From positions 356,064,267 through 356,128,266 of the forward strand of contig NC_053040.3 in NCBI RefSeq assembly GCF_002575655.3: a DNA stretch of 64,000 bases, in the 5' to 3' direction. The first letter of the stretch is position 1. Each line of letters opens with the position of its first letter. The notes under the pieces are model-generated. The model was not told where the DNA came from. It did no database searches and saw nothing but the letters and a program-made list of their open reading frames with translations. This stretch comes from Aegilops tauschii subsp. strangulata (lineage: Eukaryota; Streptophyta; Magnoliopsida; Poales; Poaceae). The translations under genes were made by a program, and so were the position numbers. Below, in pieces: positions 10,770-22,879 of this stretch.

Positions 10770-11552
10770 GGCTCCGCCCCCTCCTCATTTATAGCCGGAA
10801 GGAGGCCAACTGCCGGCCTCCACGGTCGCAGGTAATGATGGTTCTTCTTTTGCATGCAGCACAGTCGCGTCAAGTCGAACGATTATCAACGCGGCATGGG
10901 GAAGTAGAGATGCCCACGTCCCGTCAGTCGCCACGCGTTAATCAATGCTGTAGGAAGTTGGGCCCCGCGGCGCTCCGCACTTGTCCTTTGGCTTCACCTT
11001 AGAGCCAATTCTGAGCGTGCCTTGGGCTCGGGGGCTACTGTCGGCGTCCTGGGAACGGGGGTACCCAGACTTGCCTGCCTGCGGCCCGGGGCGTGGCTCC
11101 ACCAACGGCTTGTACCGGCCCATGTTCATCAGCAACCACTCAAGACCCTCGTGAGGGGCCAAGCCTCACGAGGCAGACGATGCAAGACCTCCTCAGGGGC
11201 AGCCTCGCTAGGCCGGCTCCCGAGGAGCGGAGATATCTATGCACGGGGCACCTCGCGAGGTCCGCGTGACGTGAGCCATGACGACCAAGGCCAGGCGGGC
11301 GCCAGTGGGCGCAGAGCACCAGTTGCCTCTTTGGTTTCTATATCAGTGCAATGAGACCAAGACCAGCGGGACAGCAGGACGGAGGTCACCACGGAGCCCA
11401 CGGCGGCGTCACCACCAGAGCCTTTGGCAAGCGAATACCATCTTTTGTCAGGACAACTTGTACTAGTTGTCTCCCTTCAAAATTGGCCATTGTGGGATCC
11501 CTTCCCTCCTAACATTTAGGAAGAGGACCAGGGCCTCTATAAATAGGACTAG
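10770..11552 (+). mobile_element. 3' end of an unrelated Gypsy-type LTR retrotransposon
   Basis: Plus-strand internal sequence (10770-11038) ends in a purine-rich tract (GGGCTCGGGGGCTAC) immediately before an LTR start, TGTCGGCGTCCTGGGAAC, at 11039. The LTR (11039-11552) has a TATA box (CTCTATAAATAGG, near 11535) and is cut at 11552 by the next element. No protein-coding domain is left. I remember this LTR type from Triticeae repeats but cannot name the family. Confidence 0.65.
11039..11552 (+). repeat. Truncated 3' LTR
   Basis: The segment starts with TGTCGGCG after a polypurine tract and ends in mid-LTR just after its TATA region, where the minus-strand element begins. The rest of this LTR would be expected beyond the far end of that element, which is not seen in the window. 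Confidence 0.6.
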
Positions 11553-12440
11553 TGATAACCCACAGGTATAGGGGATCACAACAGTTTTCGAGGGTAGAGC
11601 ATTCAACCCAAATTTATTGATTCGACACAAGGGGAGCCAAAGAATATTCTCAAGTATTAGCAATTGAGTTGTCAATTCAACCACATGTGAAAGACTTAAT
11701 ATCTGCATCAAAGTATTTAGTAGCAAAGTAGTATGGAAGTAACGGTAATGGTGGCAAAAGTAACAGTAGCAGTTTTTGTAGCAATCGTAACAGTGGCAAC
11801 GGAAAAGTAACTAAGCAAAGATCAATATGTGAAAAGCTCGTAGGCAACGGATCAATGATGGATAATTATGTCGGATGCGATTCCTCATGCAACAGTTATA
11901 ACATAGGGTGACGCAGAACTAGCTCCAGTTCATCAATGTAATGTAGGCATGTATTCCGAATATAGTCATACGTGCTTATGGAAAAGAACTTGCATGACAT
12001 CTTTTGTCCTACCATCCCGTGGCAGCGGGGTCCTATTGGAAACTAAGGTATATTAAGGCCTCCTTTTAATAGAGTACCGGACCAATGCATTAACACTTAA
12101 TTAATACATGAACTCCTCAAACTACGGTCATCACCGGGAGTGGTCTTGTCACTTCGGGGTTGCCGGATCATAACACATAGTAGGTGACTAATGACTGCAA
12201 GATAGGATCCAAAACTCACATATATTCATGAAAACATAATAGGTTCGGATCTGAAATCATGGCACTCGGTCCCTAGTGACAAGCACTAAGCATAGCAAAG
12301 GCATAGCAACATCAATCTTAGAACATACTGGATACTAGGGATCAAACCCTAACAAAACTAACTTGATTACATGGTAAATCTCATCCAACCCATCACCGTC
12401 CAGCAAGCCTATGATGGGATTACTCACGCACGGCGGTGAG
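11553..12440 (-). repeat. Outer 3' LTR, distal piece
   Basis: This is the second part of the outer LTR, ending in CA at 11553 (minus strand). It aligns in reverse to 12941-13826 of the nested element's 5' LTR. Together with 20557-21059 it rebuilds an LTR of about 1.39 kb. Confidence 0.85.
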
Positions 12441-13826
12441 TGATACGTCTCCATCGTATCTACTTTTCCAAACACTTTTGCCCTTGTTTTGGACTCTAAC
12501 TTGCATGATTTGAACGGAACTAGCCCAGACTGACGCTGTTTTCAGCAAAATAGCCATGGTGTTATTTTTGTGCAGAAATAAAAGTTCTCGGAATGACCTG
12601 AAATTTCACAGAGAATATTTTTGGAATAAATAAAAAATACTGGCGAAAGAATTAAGACCAGGGGGGCCACACCCTGTCCACGAGGGTGGGGGCGCGCCCA
12701 CCTGCCTCGTGGGCCCCCTGGTGCTCCACCGACCTCAACTCCAACTCTATATATTCACGTGCGGGGAGAAAAAAATCAGAGAAAAGGATTCATCAAGTTT
12801 TACGATATGGAGCCGCCGCCAAGCCCTAATCTCTCTCGGGAGTGCTGATCTGCAGTCTGTTCGAGGCTCCGGAGAGGGGAATCCGTCACCGTCATCATCA
12901 TCAACTTTCCTCCATCACCAATTTCATGATGCTCACAGCCGTGCGTGAGTAATTCCATCGTAGGCTTGCTGGACGGTGATGGGTTGGATGAGATTTACCA
13001 TGTAATCGAGTTAGTTTTGTTAGGGTTTTATCCCTAGTATCCATTATGTTCTGAGATTGATGTTGCTATGACTTTGCTATGCTTAATGCTTGTCACTAGG
13101 GCCCGAGTGCCATGATTTCAGATCTGAACCTATTTTGTTTTCATGAATATATGTGATTTCTTGATCCTATCTTGCAAGTCAATAGTCACCTACTATGTGT
13201 TATGATCTGGTAACCCCGAAGTGACAATAATCGGAACCACTCCCGGTGATGACCGTAGTTTGAGGAGTTCGTGTATTCTCTAAGTGTTAATGCTTTGGTC
13301 CGGCACTCTATTAAAAGGATGCCTTAATATCCCTTAGTTTCCAATAGAACCCCGCTGCCACGGGAGGGTAGGACAAAAGCTTTCATGCAAGTTCTTTTCC
13401 ATAAGCATGTATGACTATATTCGGAATACATGCCTACGTTACGTTGATGAACTGGAGCTAGTTCTGTGTCACCCTTTGTTATAACTATTGCATGAGGAAT
13501 CGCATCCGACATAATTATCCATCACTGCTCCATTGCCTATGAGCTTTTCACATATTGATCTTTGCTTAGTTACTTTACCGTTGCCACTGTTACAATTACT
13601 ACAAAAGTGCTACTGTTACTTTTGCCACAGTTACCGTTACTTCCATACTAAATTGCTACTAAATACTTTGCTGCAGATATTAAGTTTTCCAGGTGTGGTT
13701 GAATTGACAACTCAATTGCTAATACTTGAGAATATTCTTTGGCTCCCCTTGTGTCGAATCAATAAATTTGGGTTGAATACTCTACCCTCGAAAACGGTTG
13801 CGATCCCCTATACTTGTGGGTTATCA
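12441..13826 (+). repeat. 5' LTR of the nested non-autonomous element
   Basis: It runs from TGATACGTCTCC to GGGTTATCA, 1,386 bp. A GC-rich block with GGCGCGCC (12691-12698) lies near its front, followed by a TATA-like CTATATATTC near 12747. Confidence 0.9.
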
Positions 13827-13837
13827 AGACTATTTTC

Positions 13838-13855
13838 TGGCGCCGTTGCCGGGGA
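13838..13855 (+). other. Primer binding site (tRNA-Asp type)
   Basis: TGGCGCCGTTGCCGGGGA is a perfect complement to the remembered 3' end of plant tRNA-Asp, 11 bases after the LTR. The Athila-type elements in this window carry the same site with one or two changes. Confidence 0.8.
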
Positions 13856-13870
13856 GCATAGCTATATTCT

Positions 13871-15796
13871 TTGAGTCACTTGGGATTTATATCTGCTGAT
13901 CACTATGAGGAACTTGAAAGACGAAAAAACAAAATTTATCCCTCAACTGCGAGGGAAGGTAAGGAACTACCATCTAGCTCCGCACTTGATTCTCCTTCTA
14001 TTTTGAGTAAACTTGTGACACCTAAACCTGCTTCTGCTATTAATTCTGATATGTCGCATGTTATTGATGATGCCACTTCTGCTATGCATGATGCTTATGA
14101 TGAAACTACTTCTATGCTTGATACTACTATGCCATTAGGTGAATTTCTTGTTGAACAACTTGCTAGGGCTAGAGAGAATGAAATTATTGAAACTGATAAC
14201 ATTGATGAAAGTGATGATGAAGATTCTCCCCCAAGATATGAATTGCATGTTGTGCCTGAGGGTTATGTTATGGATGAAGAAACTGCTAGAGATTTTCTTG
14301 CTTGCACTGATAGATATGATCTTAAGAAATTATTAGCTAAGCTAAAAGAAAAGTCTTTGAATGCTAGAATGAAATATGACCCTGCTTTTGCTACTTCACC
14401 TATCTGTATTTCTGATAAGGATTATGATTTCTATGTCGATCCTGAGATAATTACTTTGGTTGAATCTGATCCTTTTTATGGCTATGAATCTGAAACTGTT
14501 GTGGCACATCTTACTAAATTAAATGACATAGCCACACTATTCACTAATGATGAGAAAACTCCTTACTACTATATCCTTAAATTATTTTCGTTCTCATTAA
14601 AGGGTAATGCGAAAACATGGTTTAATTCTCTTGATCCTAGTTGTGTGCGTAGTCCCCAGGATATGATTTATTACTTCTCTGCTAAATATTTCCCCGCTCA
14701 TAAGAAAGAAGCTGCTTTAAGGGAAATATATAATTTTGTGCAAATTGAAGAAGAGAGTCTCCCACAAGTTTGGGGGAGGCTTCTCCAATTACTTAATGCT
14801 TTGCCTGATCATCCTCTCAAGAAAAATGAAATACTTGATATCTTTTATATTGGACTAATCGATGCTTCCAGAGACCACCTGGATAGTTGTGTTGGTTGTG
14901 TTTTCAGGGACAGAACAGTTGATCAAGCTGAATTACTATTGAATAATATCTTGACTAATGAAAATAATTGGACACTTCCTGAACCAACTCCTAAGCCAAC
15001 TCCGAAGAAAAGGGGTATTCTATTTCTCAGTCCTGAAGATATGCAAGAGGCAAAGAAATCTATGAAAGAAAAGGGTATTAAAGCTGAAGATGTTAAGAAT
15101 TTACCACCTATTGAAGAAATACATGGTCTTGATAACCCGACACAGGTTGTAAAGGTAAATTCTCTCTATAGATTTGATGAAGGTGATATTCCTCGTTATA
15201 AGTCTGCTAGCCAATGCTTAGATGAGTTTGATAATTTTATTGTTAAACAAGGAAACTTCAATGCTTATGTTGGTAGACAATTGAAACAAAATGCTTATAT
15301 GATTGAACACTTGAGTGATTATATGTGTAGAGTTAAAGGTGAACTTAAACACATTAGTGAACATGCTTCTATGGTTACCACTCAAGTAGAACAAGTGCTT
15401 AAAGCTCAAAATGATTTGCTCAACAAATTAAATAATAACAAAAATGATAATGTTGTTAGAGTTATGACTAGAGGGGGTAAAATGACTCAGGAACCTTTGT
15501 ATCCTGAGGGCCACCCTAAGAGAATTGAGCAAGATTCTCAGAGAACTAATGTTGATGCACCTAGTCGTTCTAAAAAGAAGAGAAAGAAAAATGATAGGAC
15601 TTTGCATGCTTCTAGTGAACCTGTTGTGGACACACCTAAGAATCCCAATGATATTTCTATTTCTGATGCTGAAACACAATCTGGTGATGAACATGAACCT
15701 AGTAATAATGTTAATAATGATGTTCATGTTGATGCTCAACCCAGCAATGACAATGAGGTAGAGATTGAACCTGATGTTGATCTTGATAACCCATAA
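13871..15796 (+). CDS. Gag polyprotein of the non-autonomous element
   Basis: The 641-codon frame starts 15 bases after the primer site. An acidic N-terminal half (about residues 1-200) is followed by a gag core at about residues 195-360 (FSFSLKGNAKTWFNSLD, YFSAKYFPAHKKEAALREIY, LPQVWGRLLQLLNALPDHP). Next come a coiled-coil-like segment and an Asp/Asn-rich acidic tail with a small basic patch (SRSKKKRKKN). No CCHC zinc knuckle is visible. The frame ends at one TAA, but the same frame continues open through a short linker into the protease, so gag and protease look like one polyprotein interrupted by a single stop. Confidence 0.85.
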   Translation: MSHLGFISADHYEELERRKNKIYPSTAREGKELPSSSALDSPSILSKLVTPKPASAINSDMSHVIDDATSAMHDAYDETTSMLDTTMPLGEFLVEQLARARENEIIETDNIDESDDEDSPPRYELHVVPEGYVMDEETARDFLACTDRYDLKKLLAKLKEKSLNARMKYDPAFATSPICISDKDYDFYVDPEIITLVESDPFYGYESETVVAHLTKLNDIATLFTNDEKTPYYYILKLFSFSLKGNAKTWFNSLDPSCVRSPQDMIYYFSAKYFPAHKKEAALREIYNFVQIEEESLPQVWGRLLQLLNALPDHPLKKNEILDIFYIGLIDASRDHLDSCVGCVFRDRTVDQAELLLNNILTNENNWTLPEPTPKPTPKKRGILFLSPEDMQEAKKSMKEKGIKAEDVKNLPPIEEIHGLDNPTQVVKVNSLYRFDEGDIPRYKSASQCLDEFDNFIVKQGNFNAYVGRQLKQNAYMIEHLSDYMCRVKGELKHISEHASMVTTQVEQVLKAQNDLLNKLNNNKNDNVVRVMTRGGKMTQEPLYPEGHPKRIEQDSQRTNVDAPSRSKKKRKKNDRTLHASSEPVVDTPKNPNDISISDAETQSGDEHEPSNNVNNDVHVDAQPSNDNEVEIEPDVDLDNP

Positions 15797-15877
15797 TCAA
15801 AGAATCAACGTTATGATAAGAGACACTTCATTGCTAGGAAGCATGGTAAAGAAAGAGAACCATGGGTTCAGAAACCC

Positions 15878-16645
15878 ATGCCCTTTCCTCCTAAACCATC
15901 CATGAAAAAGGATGATGAGGATTTTGAGTGCTTTGCTGAAATGATTAGACCTATCTTTTTGCGTATGTGTTTGACTGATATGCTTAAAATGAATCCTTAT
16001 GCTAAGTATATGAAAGATATTGTTCCAAATAACAGAAAGATACCGGAAGCTGAAATTTCCACCATGCTTGCTAATTATACTTTTAAGGGTGGAATACCTA
16101 AGAAACTTGGAGATCTAGGAGTACCAACTATACCATGCTCCATTAAAAGAAACTATGTTAAAACTGCTTTATGTGATCTTGGAGCCGGTGTTAGTGTTAT
16201 GCCTCTCTCTTTATATCGTAGACTTGATTTGAATAAGTTGACACCTACTGAAATATCATTGCAAATGGCCGATAAATCAACTGCTATACCTGTCAGTATT
16301 TGTGAGGATGTGCCTGTTGAGGTTGCAAACGTTACTATTTTAACGGACTTTGTTATTCTTGATATTCCCGAGGACGATAGTATGTCAATTATCCTTAGTA
16401 GACCCTTTTTGAATACTGCAGGGGCTGTTATTGATTGCAACAAAGGCAATGTCACTTTTCATGTTAATGGTAATGAGCATACAGTACACTTTCTGAGGAA
16501 ACAACCTCAAGTCCACAGTATCAATTCTATTGGAAAAACTTCAACAATTACTATTGGAGGTTTTGAATTTCCTCTTCCTACTGTCGAGAAGAAATATGAT
16601 ATTCTTATTGTTGGGGATGTGCATATCCCCATTGAGGTAACCTAG
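15878..16645 (+). CDS. Retropepsin-like protease of the non-autonomous element
   Basis: This is 255 codons in the same frame as gag. The active-site-like motif CDLGAGVSVMPLSLYRRL has its Asp (about residue 102), and FVILDIPEDDSMSIILSRPFLNTAGAVIDC gives the later hydrophobic loops. It would process gag. The annotated start is only the first methionine after the in-frame stop; the true domain probably begins in the linker at 15797. The product ends before any polymerase domain. Function inferred from motif and order. Confidence 0.8.
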   Translation: MPFPPKPSMKKDDEDFECFAEMIRPIFLRMCLTDMLKMNPYAKYMKDIVPNNRKIPEAEISTMLANYTFKGGIPKKLGDLGVPTIPCSIKRNYVKTALCDLGAGVSVMPLSLYRRLDLNKLTPTEISLQMADKSTAIPVSICEDVPVEVANVTILTDFVILDIPEDDSMSIILSRPFLNTAGAVIDCNKGNVTFHVNGNEHTVHFLRKQPQVHSINSIGKTSTITIGGFEFPLPTVEKKYDILIVGDVHIPIEVT

Positions 16646-19146
16646 TGCTATTCGAAAATTCTCCGGGTTCATGCGATTCGGAATGTGTTTGTTAACAAGA
16701 CTTGATCAACCTTGTTAGTGGATTCCTTTTGATGAGCATGAGATGGATGAAGTTAGAAAGCACAACCTTCTGTACCCTCCTTTTACTTTCTGTTATTTAG
16801 ATTAAATAAAGCAAAATAGTATTTTTTTGTCTGTTTTCTGAATTGTCCTTGCAATAAAAAAATACCCCGAAAATAAAAGTTCTCCAAATGCCCCAAAAAT
16901 GGAATATGATTTTTTCTAGAATATTTAAGAATATCTGGCACTAAGAACACATCAAGGGGAGCAGCAACCTGGCCACGAGGGTCCAGGGCACGCCCACCCC
17001 CTGGGCGCGCCCCCAGCCTCGTGGGCCCCTCGTGGCCCCCCTCCACTTATTCCAGCACCCACACACTTCGTCTTCCTCCAGAAAAAAATCACCAACCAGC
17101 TCAAGCACGAGTTCTAGCTCATCTTGCTGCCATTTTCGATCTCCTTGCTCAAAGTTCCACTCACAAAACTGCTTTGGGAGATTGTTCTTCGGTATGTGAA
17201 TCCTCCAATGGTCCAATTAGTTTATGTTCTAGTGCTTTCTTTATTGCAAATTTTTGCAGCTTAGGTGACCCTGTTCTTGAGCTTGCATGTCAAATTTATT
17301 TGGTCCCAAGTAGTTCTAATGCATGATATAGTCTCTAGGAACTTATGGGAGTAGTAATAATGAAAAGAAAACCCAAAAAGATTTCTTGTTCTTCTTTTGT
17401 TTGTTGGGAGCTTTCCCGTGTAAATAGTTTTATTTCTTTTCTTTGGGGGTCGAGAGGAGAAGACCATAATGAAAATGTTGAGTGGCTCTTATATGCATTA
17501 TTGTTGATTTAACCAAGAGCCCATATTACCTTGACTTCTCCCTTGAATTAAATGCTTGCAGATTCCAGCTTAGTCCAATTGCACGTGCACTATTATTATT
17601 ATTCACACCGTTCGGTCGTCCAAGTGAAAGGCAATAATGACGATATATGATGGACTGATTGAGATGAGTGAAGATGGTATGAACTCGACCTCTCTTGTTT
17701 TTGTAAATATGATTAGTTCATCATTCCTAATTTAGCCTATTATGAATGAAACATGTTTGCAATCACAATTAGAGATTATAGTTGCTTATGCCACGCTTAT
17801 TAGCTAGGAGTTTATAATGGTTTACCTTGCGTGCCAACATGCTATTTAAATGGTTGTGATGTGGTATGATAGGGTGGTATCCTCCTTTGAATGATTCAAG
17901 TGGCTTCACTTGGCACATGTTCACACATGTAGTTGAAACAAAATCAACATAGCCTCTACGATATTTATGTTCATGGTGGATTATATCCTACTCATGCTTG
18001 CACTCAATGTTTATTAATTTTAATGCACGTTCATGGCTGTTGTCGCTCTCTAGTTGGTCGCTTCCCATTCTTTTTCTAGCCTTCACTTGTACTAAGCGGG
18101 AATACTGCTTGTGCATCCACTTCCATAAACCCCAAAGTAATTCCATATGAGTCCACCATACCTTCCTATATGCGGTATCTACCTGCCGTTCCAAGTAAAT
18201 TCGTATGTCCCAAACTCTAAACCTTCAAATGAAATTCTATTTTGTATGCTTGAATAGCTCATGTATCAACTAGGGCTGTCTATATCTTCCATGCTAGGCG
18301 GGTTATTCTCAAGAGCAGTGGACTCCGCTCCCCACTCACGAGAAAATGGCTGGTCACCGGGATGCCCAGTCCCATGCTTAAATCAAAATAATTGCAAACA
18401 AAACTCCCCCAGGACTGTTGTTAGTTGGAGGCACCCGTTGTTCCGAGCAAGCCATGGATTGATGCTTGTTGGTGGTGGGGGTGTATAAACTTTACCATTC
18501 TACTTGGGAACCGCCTATAATGTGTGTAGCATGGAAGATATCGAGATCTCTCGGTTGTTATGTTGACAATGAAAGTATGCCGCTCAAAATATTTTTTATC
18601 TCTGTTTCAAAATCGAGCTCTGGCACGTCTACAAATCCCTGCTTCCCTCTGCGAAGGGCCTATCTATTTACTCTTATGCTGATTCATCATCCTCTTATTA
18701 AAAGCACCAGTTGGAGAGCACTGTTGTCATTTGGATCCATTACTATTAATTTACATCGAGTATGACTGGATCTCTTTTACCATGAATTACAACATCTAGT
18801 CAGTCCTTGATCGTCAGAGGTGCTCTGCATTTATGTTCTGCAGTCTCAGAAAGGGCTAGCGAGATACCATCTTTTTTATCATATTATGATTGTTTTGAGA
18901 AAGTGTTGTCATCCGAGATTTGTTATTATTGCTCGCTAGTTGATTATGCCATTGATATGAGTAAACATGAGACCTTAGTGTTATTGTGAATATGGTTAGT
19001 ACACAATCTTTGCTGAAAAATTCAATGCTGGCTTAACATATTTACAACAACAAGAGCAAACAGAGTTTGTAAAAGTTTTTCTTTATCACTTTTAGTTTGT
19101 CAACTGAATTGCTTGAGGACAAGCAAAGGTCTAAGCTTGGGGGAGT
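16646..19146 (+). other. Long non-coding 3' region and polypurine tract
   Basis: About 2.5 kb between protease and 3' LTR has no supported coding frame. It holds a GC-rich block (16970-17030) with GGGCGCGCCC, a conserved CCCTCTGCGAAGGG motif near 18,650, and ends in the purine-rich TCTAAGCTTGGGGGAGT tract that primes plus-strand DNA. The Athila-type element has nearly the same tract before its 3' LTR (near 50,055-50,071). Confidence 0.75.
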
Positions 19147-20551
19147 TGATACGTCTCCATCGTATCTACTTTTACAAACACTTTTGCCCTTGTTTTGGAC
19201 TCTAACTTGCATGATTTGAATGGAACTAACCCAGACTGACGCTGTTTTCAGCAGAATTGCCATGGTGTTATTTTTATCCAGAAATAAAAGTTCTCGGAAT
19301 GACCTGAAACTTCATGGAGAATATTTTTGGAATAAATAAAAAATACTGGCGAAAGAATCAAGACTAGGGGGCCCACACCCTGTCCACGAGGGTGGGGGCG
19401 CGCCTACCCCCCTGGGCGCGCCCTCCTGCCCCGTGGGCGCCCTGGTGCTCCACCGACCTCAACTCCAACTATATATATTCACGTTCAGGGAGAAAAAAAA
19501 TCAAAGAAAAGGATTCATCGCGTTTCACGATACGGGGCCGCTGCCAAGCCCTAATCTCTCTCGGGAGGGCTGATCTGGAGTCCGTTCGGGGCTCCGGAGA
19601 GGGGAATCCGTTGCTGTCGTCATCATCAACCTTCCTCGATCACCAATTTCATGATGCTCTCCGCCGTGCGTGAGTAATTCCATCGTAGGCTTGCTGGACG
19701 GTGATGGGTTGGATGAGCTTTACCATGTAATCAAGTTAGTTTTGTTAGGGTTTTATCCCTAGTATCCATTATGTTCTGAGATTGATGTTCCTATGACTTT
19801 GCTATGCTTAATGCTTGTCACTAGGGCCCGTGTGCCATGATTTCAGATGTGAAACTATTGTGCTTTCATGAATATATGTGAGGTCTTGATCCTATCTTGC
19901 AAGTCAATAGTCACCTACTATGTGTTATGATTCGGTAACCCCGAAGTGACAATAATCGGAACCACTCCCGTTGATGACCGTAGTTTGAGGAGTTCGTGTA
20001 TTCACTAAGTGTTAATGCTTTGGTCCGGTACTCTATTAAAAGGTGGCCTTAATATCCCTTAGTTTCCAATAGGACCCCGCTACCACGGGAGGGTAGGACA
20101 AAAGATGTCATGCAAGTTCTTTTCCATAAGCACGTATGACTATATTCGGAATACATGCCTATGTTACATTGATGAACTGGAGCTTGTTCTGTGTCACCCT
20201 ATGTTATAACTGTTGCATGAGGAATCGCATCCGACATAATTATCCATCACTGATCCATTACCTACGAGCTTTTCACATATTGATCTTTGCTTAGTTACTT
20301 CACCGTTGCCACTGTTACAATTACTACAAAACTGCTACTATTACTTTTGCCACCGTTACCGTTACTTCCATACTAGTTTGCTACTAAATACTTTGCTGCA
20401 GATATTAAGTTTTCCAGGTGTGGTTGAATTGACAACTCAACTGCTAATACTTGAGAGTACTCTTTGGCTCCCCTTGTATCGAACAAATAAATTTGGGTTG
20501 AATACTCTACCCTCGAAAACTGTTGCGATCCCCTATACTTGTGGGTTATGA
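19147..20551 (+). repeat. 3' LTR of the nested non-autonomous element
   Basis: It runs from TGATACGTCTCC to TTATGA, 1,405 bp. It aligns with the 5' LTR throughout, with scattered differences that I have not counted. The terminal CA is mutated to GA. Confidence 0.88.
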
Positions 20552-20556
20552 GTGAG

Positions 20557-21059
20557 CGTCATGCAATTGGTGATGGAGTATGGTTGATGATGACGATGGC
20601 GATGGATTCTCTTGTCCGGAGCCCCGAACGAACTCCAGATCAGCCCTCCCGAGGAAGATTAGTGCTTGGCGGTGGCTCTGTATCGTAAAACGCGATGAAT
20701 CCTTCTCTCTGATTTTTTCTTCCCGAACGTGAATATATGGAGTTGGGGTTGAGGTCGGTGGAGTCCCTGGGGGCCCATGAGGCAGGGGGCGTCCCCCGGG
20801 GGGCGCCCAGCTCCCTCGTGGACAAGGTGTGGGCCCCCTGATGCTGATTCTGTTGCCAATATTTTTTAATTAATTCCAAAACTTGTCTCCGTGGATTTTC
20901 AGGTCATTCTGAGAACTTTTATTTCTGCACAGAAATAACACCATGGCAGTTTTGCTGAAAACAGCGTCAGTCCGGGTTAGTTCCATTCAAATCATGCAAG
21001 TTAGAGTCCAAAACAAGGGCAAAAGTGTTTGGAAAAGTAGATACGTTGGAGACGTATCA
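20557..21059 (-). repeat. Outer 3' LTR, proximal piece
   Basis: This is the first part of the outer LTR, starting TGATACGTCTCCAACG at 21059 (minus strand), directly after the polypurine tract. It is interrupted at the nested element's target site GTGAG (20552-20556). Confidence 0.85.
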
Positions 21060-22379
21060 ACTCCCCCAAGCTTAAACCTTTGCTTGTCCTCAAGCAATTC
21101 AGTTGGCAAATTGAAAGTGATAAAGAAAAACTTTTACAAACTCTGTTTGATCTTGTTGTTGCAAATATGTAAAGCCAACATTCAAGTTTCAGCAATGATT
21201 ATGAACTAACCATATTCACAATAACTTTTAGGTCTCATGTTTACTCATATCAATGGCATAATCAACTAGCGAGCAATAATAATAAATCTCATATGAAAAC
21301 ACTTTCTTAAAACAATCATAACATGATATAAGAAGATGGTATCTCGCTAGCCCTTTCTGAGACCGCAAAACATAAATGCAGAGCACCCCTGAAGATCAAG
21401 GACCGACTAGACATTGTAATTCATGGTGAAAGAGATCCAGTCACAGTCATACTCAATGTAAATTAATAGCAATGCATGCGAATGAGAGCGGTGCTCTCCA
21501 ACTGGTGCTTTTTAATAAGAGGATGATGACTCAACATAAAAGTAAATAGATAGGCCCTTCGCAGAGGGAAGCAGGGATTTGCAGAGGTGCTAGAGCTCGA
21601 GTTTTGAAATGGAGATAGATAATATTTTGAGTGGCATACTTTCATTGTCAACATAACAACCAAGAGATCTCGAGATCTTCCATGCTATAGGCGGTTCCCA
21701 AACAGAATGGTAAAGTTTATACTCCCCCACCACCAACAAACATCAATCCATGGCTTGTCCGAAACAACGGGTGCCTCCAACTAACAACAATCCTGGGGGA
21801 GTTTTGTTTGCAATTATTTTGATTTTAGCATGGGACTGGGCATCCCGGTTACCGGCCATTTTCTCGTGAGTGATGAGCGGAGTCCACTCATCGTGAGAAT
21901 AACCCACCTAGCACGGAAGATATATACAGCTCTAGTTGATACATGAGCTATTCGAGCATACAAAACAGAATTTCATTTGTAGGTTTAGAGTTTGGCACAT
22001 ACAAATTTACTTGGAACGGCAGGTAAATACCGCATATAGGAAGGTATGGTGGACTCATATGGAATAACTTTGGGGTTTATGGAAGTGGATGCACAGGCAG
22101 TATTCCCACTTAGTACAAGTGAAGGCTGGAAAGAAACTGGGAAGCGACCAACTAGAGAGCGACAACAGTCATGAACATGCGATAAGATTAATCAACAATG
22201 GGTGCAAGCATGACTAGGATATAAATCACCATGCACATAAATATCATGGAGGCTATGTTGATTTTGTTTCAACTACATGCGTGAACATGTGCCAAGTCAA
22301 GCCACTCGAATCGTTCAAAGGAGATTACCACCCTATCATACCACATTACAACAATTTTAATAGATGGTTTGCACGCAAG
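21060..22379 (-). other. 3' untranslated internal region of the outer element
   Basis: On the minus strand it matches about 17,826-19,146 of the nested plus copy, including the conserved CTGCTTCCCTCTGCGAAGGG block and the purine tract. No coding frame is supported. It stops abruptly at the CACTA-like end at 22380. Confidence 0.8.
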
Positions 22380-22879
22380 CACTACGAAAAAAAGACACAT
22401 CCGTGAAATTTTGGGCCGAACGAATTTTTTTCTGTCATACTTATGACACTTCTATGATGATAATTGTGACAAAACCTGGTATCATCATAGATGTGGTGGG
22501 GTCCTGCTTCTATGACAAAAAATGGGCATTTCGTCCTGGGCAGGCCGGAGACGCAGCTGCATGACATTCTTTGGGCTGTCCATGACGGAAAAAACCATGG
22601 TAGAAGCGAGGGCGAGGAAAATATCGGGGTGTTCCCGGTTACGGTGGGTGGTCGGGGCTGAGCGATGCGCGTTTCTCTCATACACGCACACGCATGGGTG
22701 CGAGGTGTTGGGCTCTAACTGAACCCGAGCGAGGCGTTGGGCTCTAACTGAACCCGAGCGATTGCACTGCAGGCTACGCGTTACTGAACCCGAGCGATCG
22801 ATCGCTGGCTGTTAACCGAACCCGATCGAGCGATTCCTTCGCTACTGCTGCTAACTGAAGCCGATCGATGCTGCCTCTG

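Larger units (their letters stand above)
12441..20551 (+). mobile_element. Complete non-autonomous Gypsy element with gag and protease only
   Basis: Two LTRs (12441-13826 and 19147-20551), a tRNA-Asp primer site, gag, protease, a 2.5-kb non-coding 3' region and a polypurine tract make a structurally complete 8.1-kb element. The 5-bp target duplication GTGAG is present at 12436-12440 and 20552-20556. It has no reverse transcriptase, RNase H or integrase. It is inserted in opposite orientation into the LTR of its own family. The final CA of the 3' LTR has become GA. Confidence 0.9.
11553..22379 (-). mobile_element. Outer non-autonomous Gypsy element, minus strand, split and truncated
   Basis: Reading on the minus strand: 3' untranslated internal sequence (22379-21060), polypurine tract, and a 3' LTR in two pieces (21059-20557 and 12440-11553) separated by a plus-strand copy of the same family. 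Its gag and protease part and its 5' LTR are missing, because a CACTA-like end starts at 22380. Sequence identity to the nested copy is obvious by eye along the LTR and the 3' region. A possible target copy at 11548-11552 (ACTAG) has no visible partner. Confidence 0.8.

Noticed and set aside
13533..13874. 113-codon ORF over the 5' LTR end
   Set aside because: It overlaps the LTR end and primer site, and equivalent frames recur in the other LTR copies only because the LTR is repeated.
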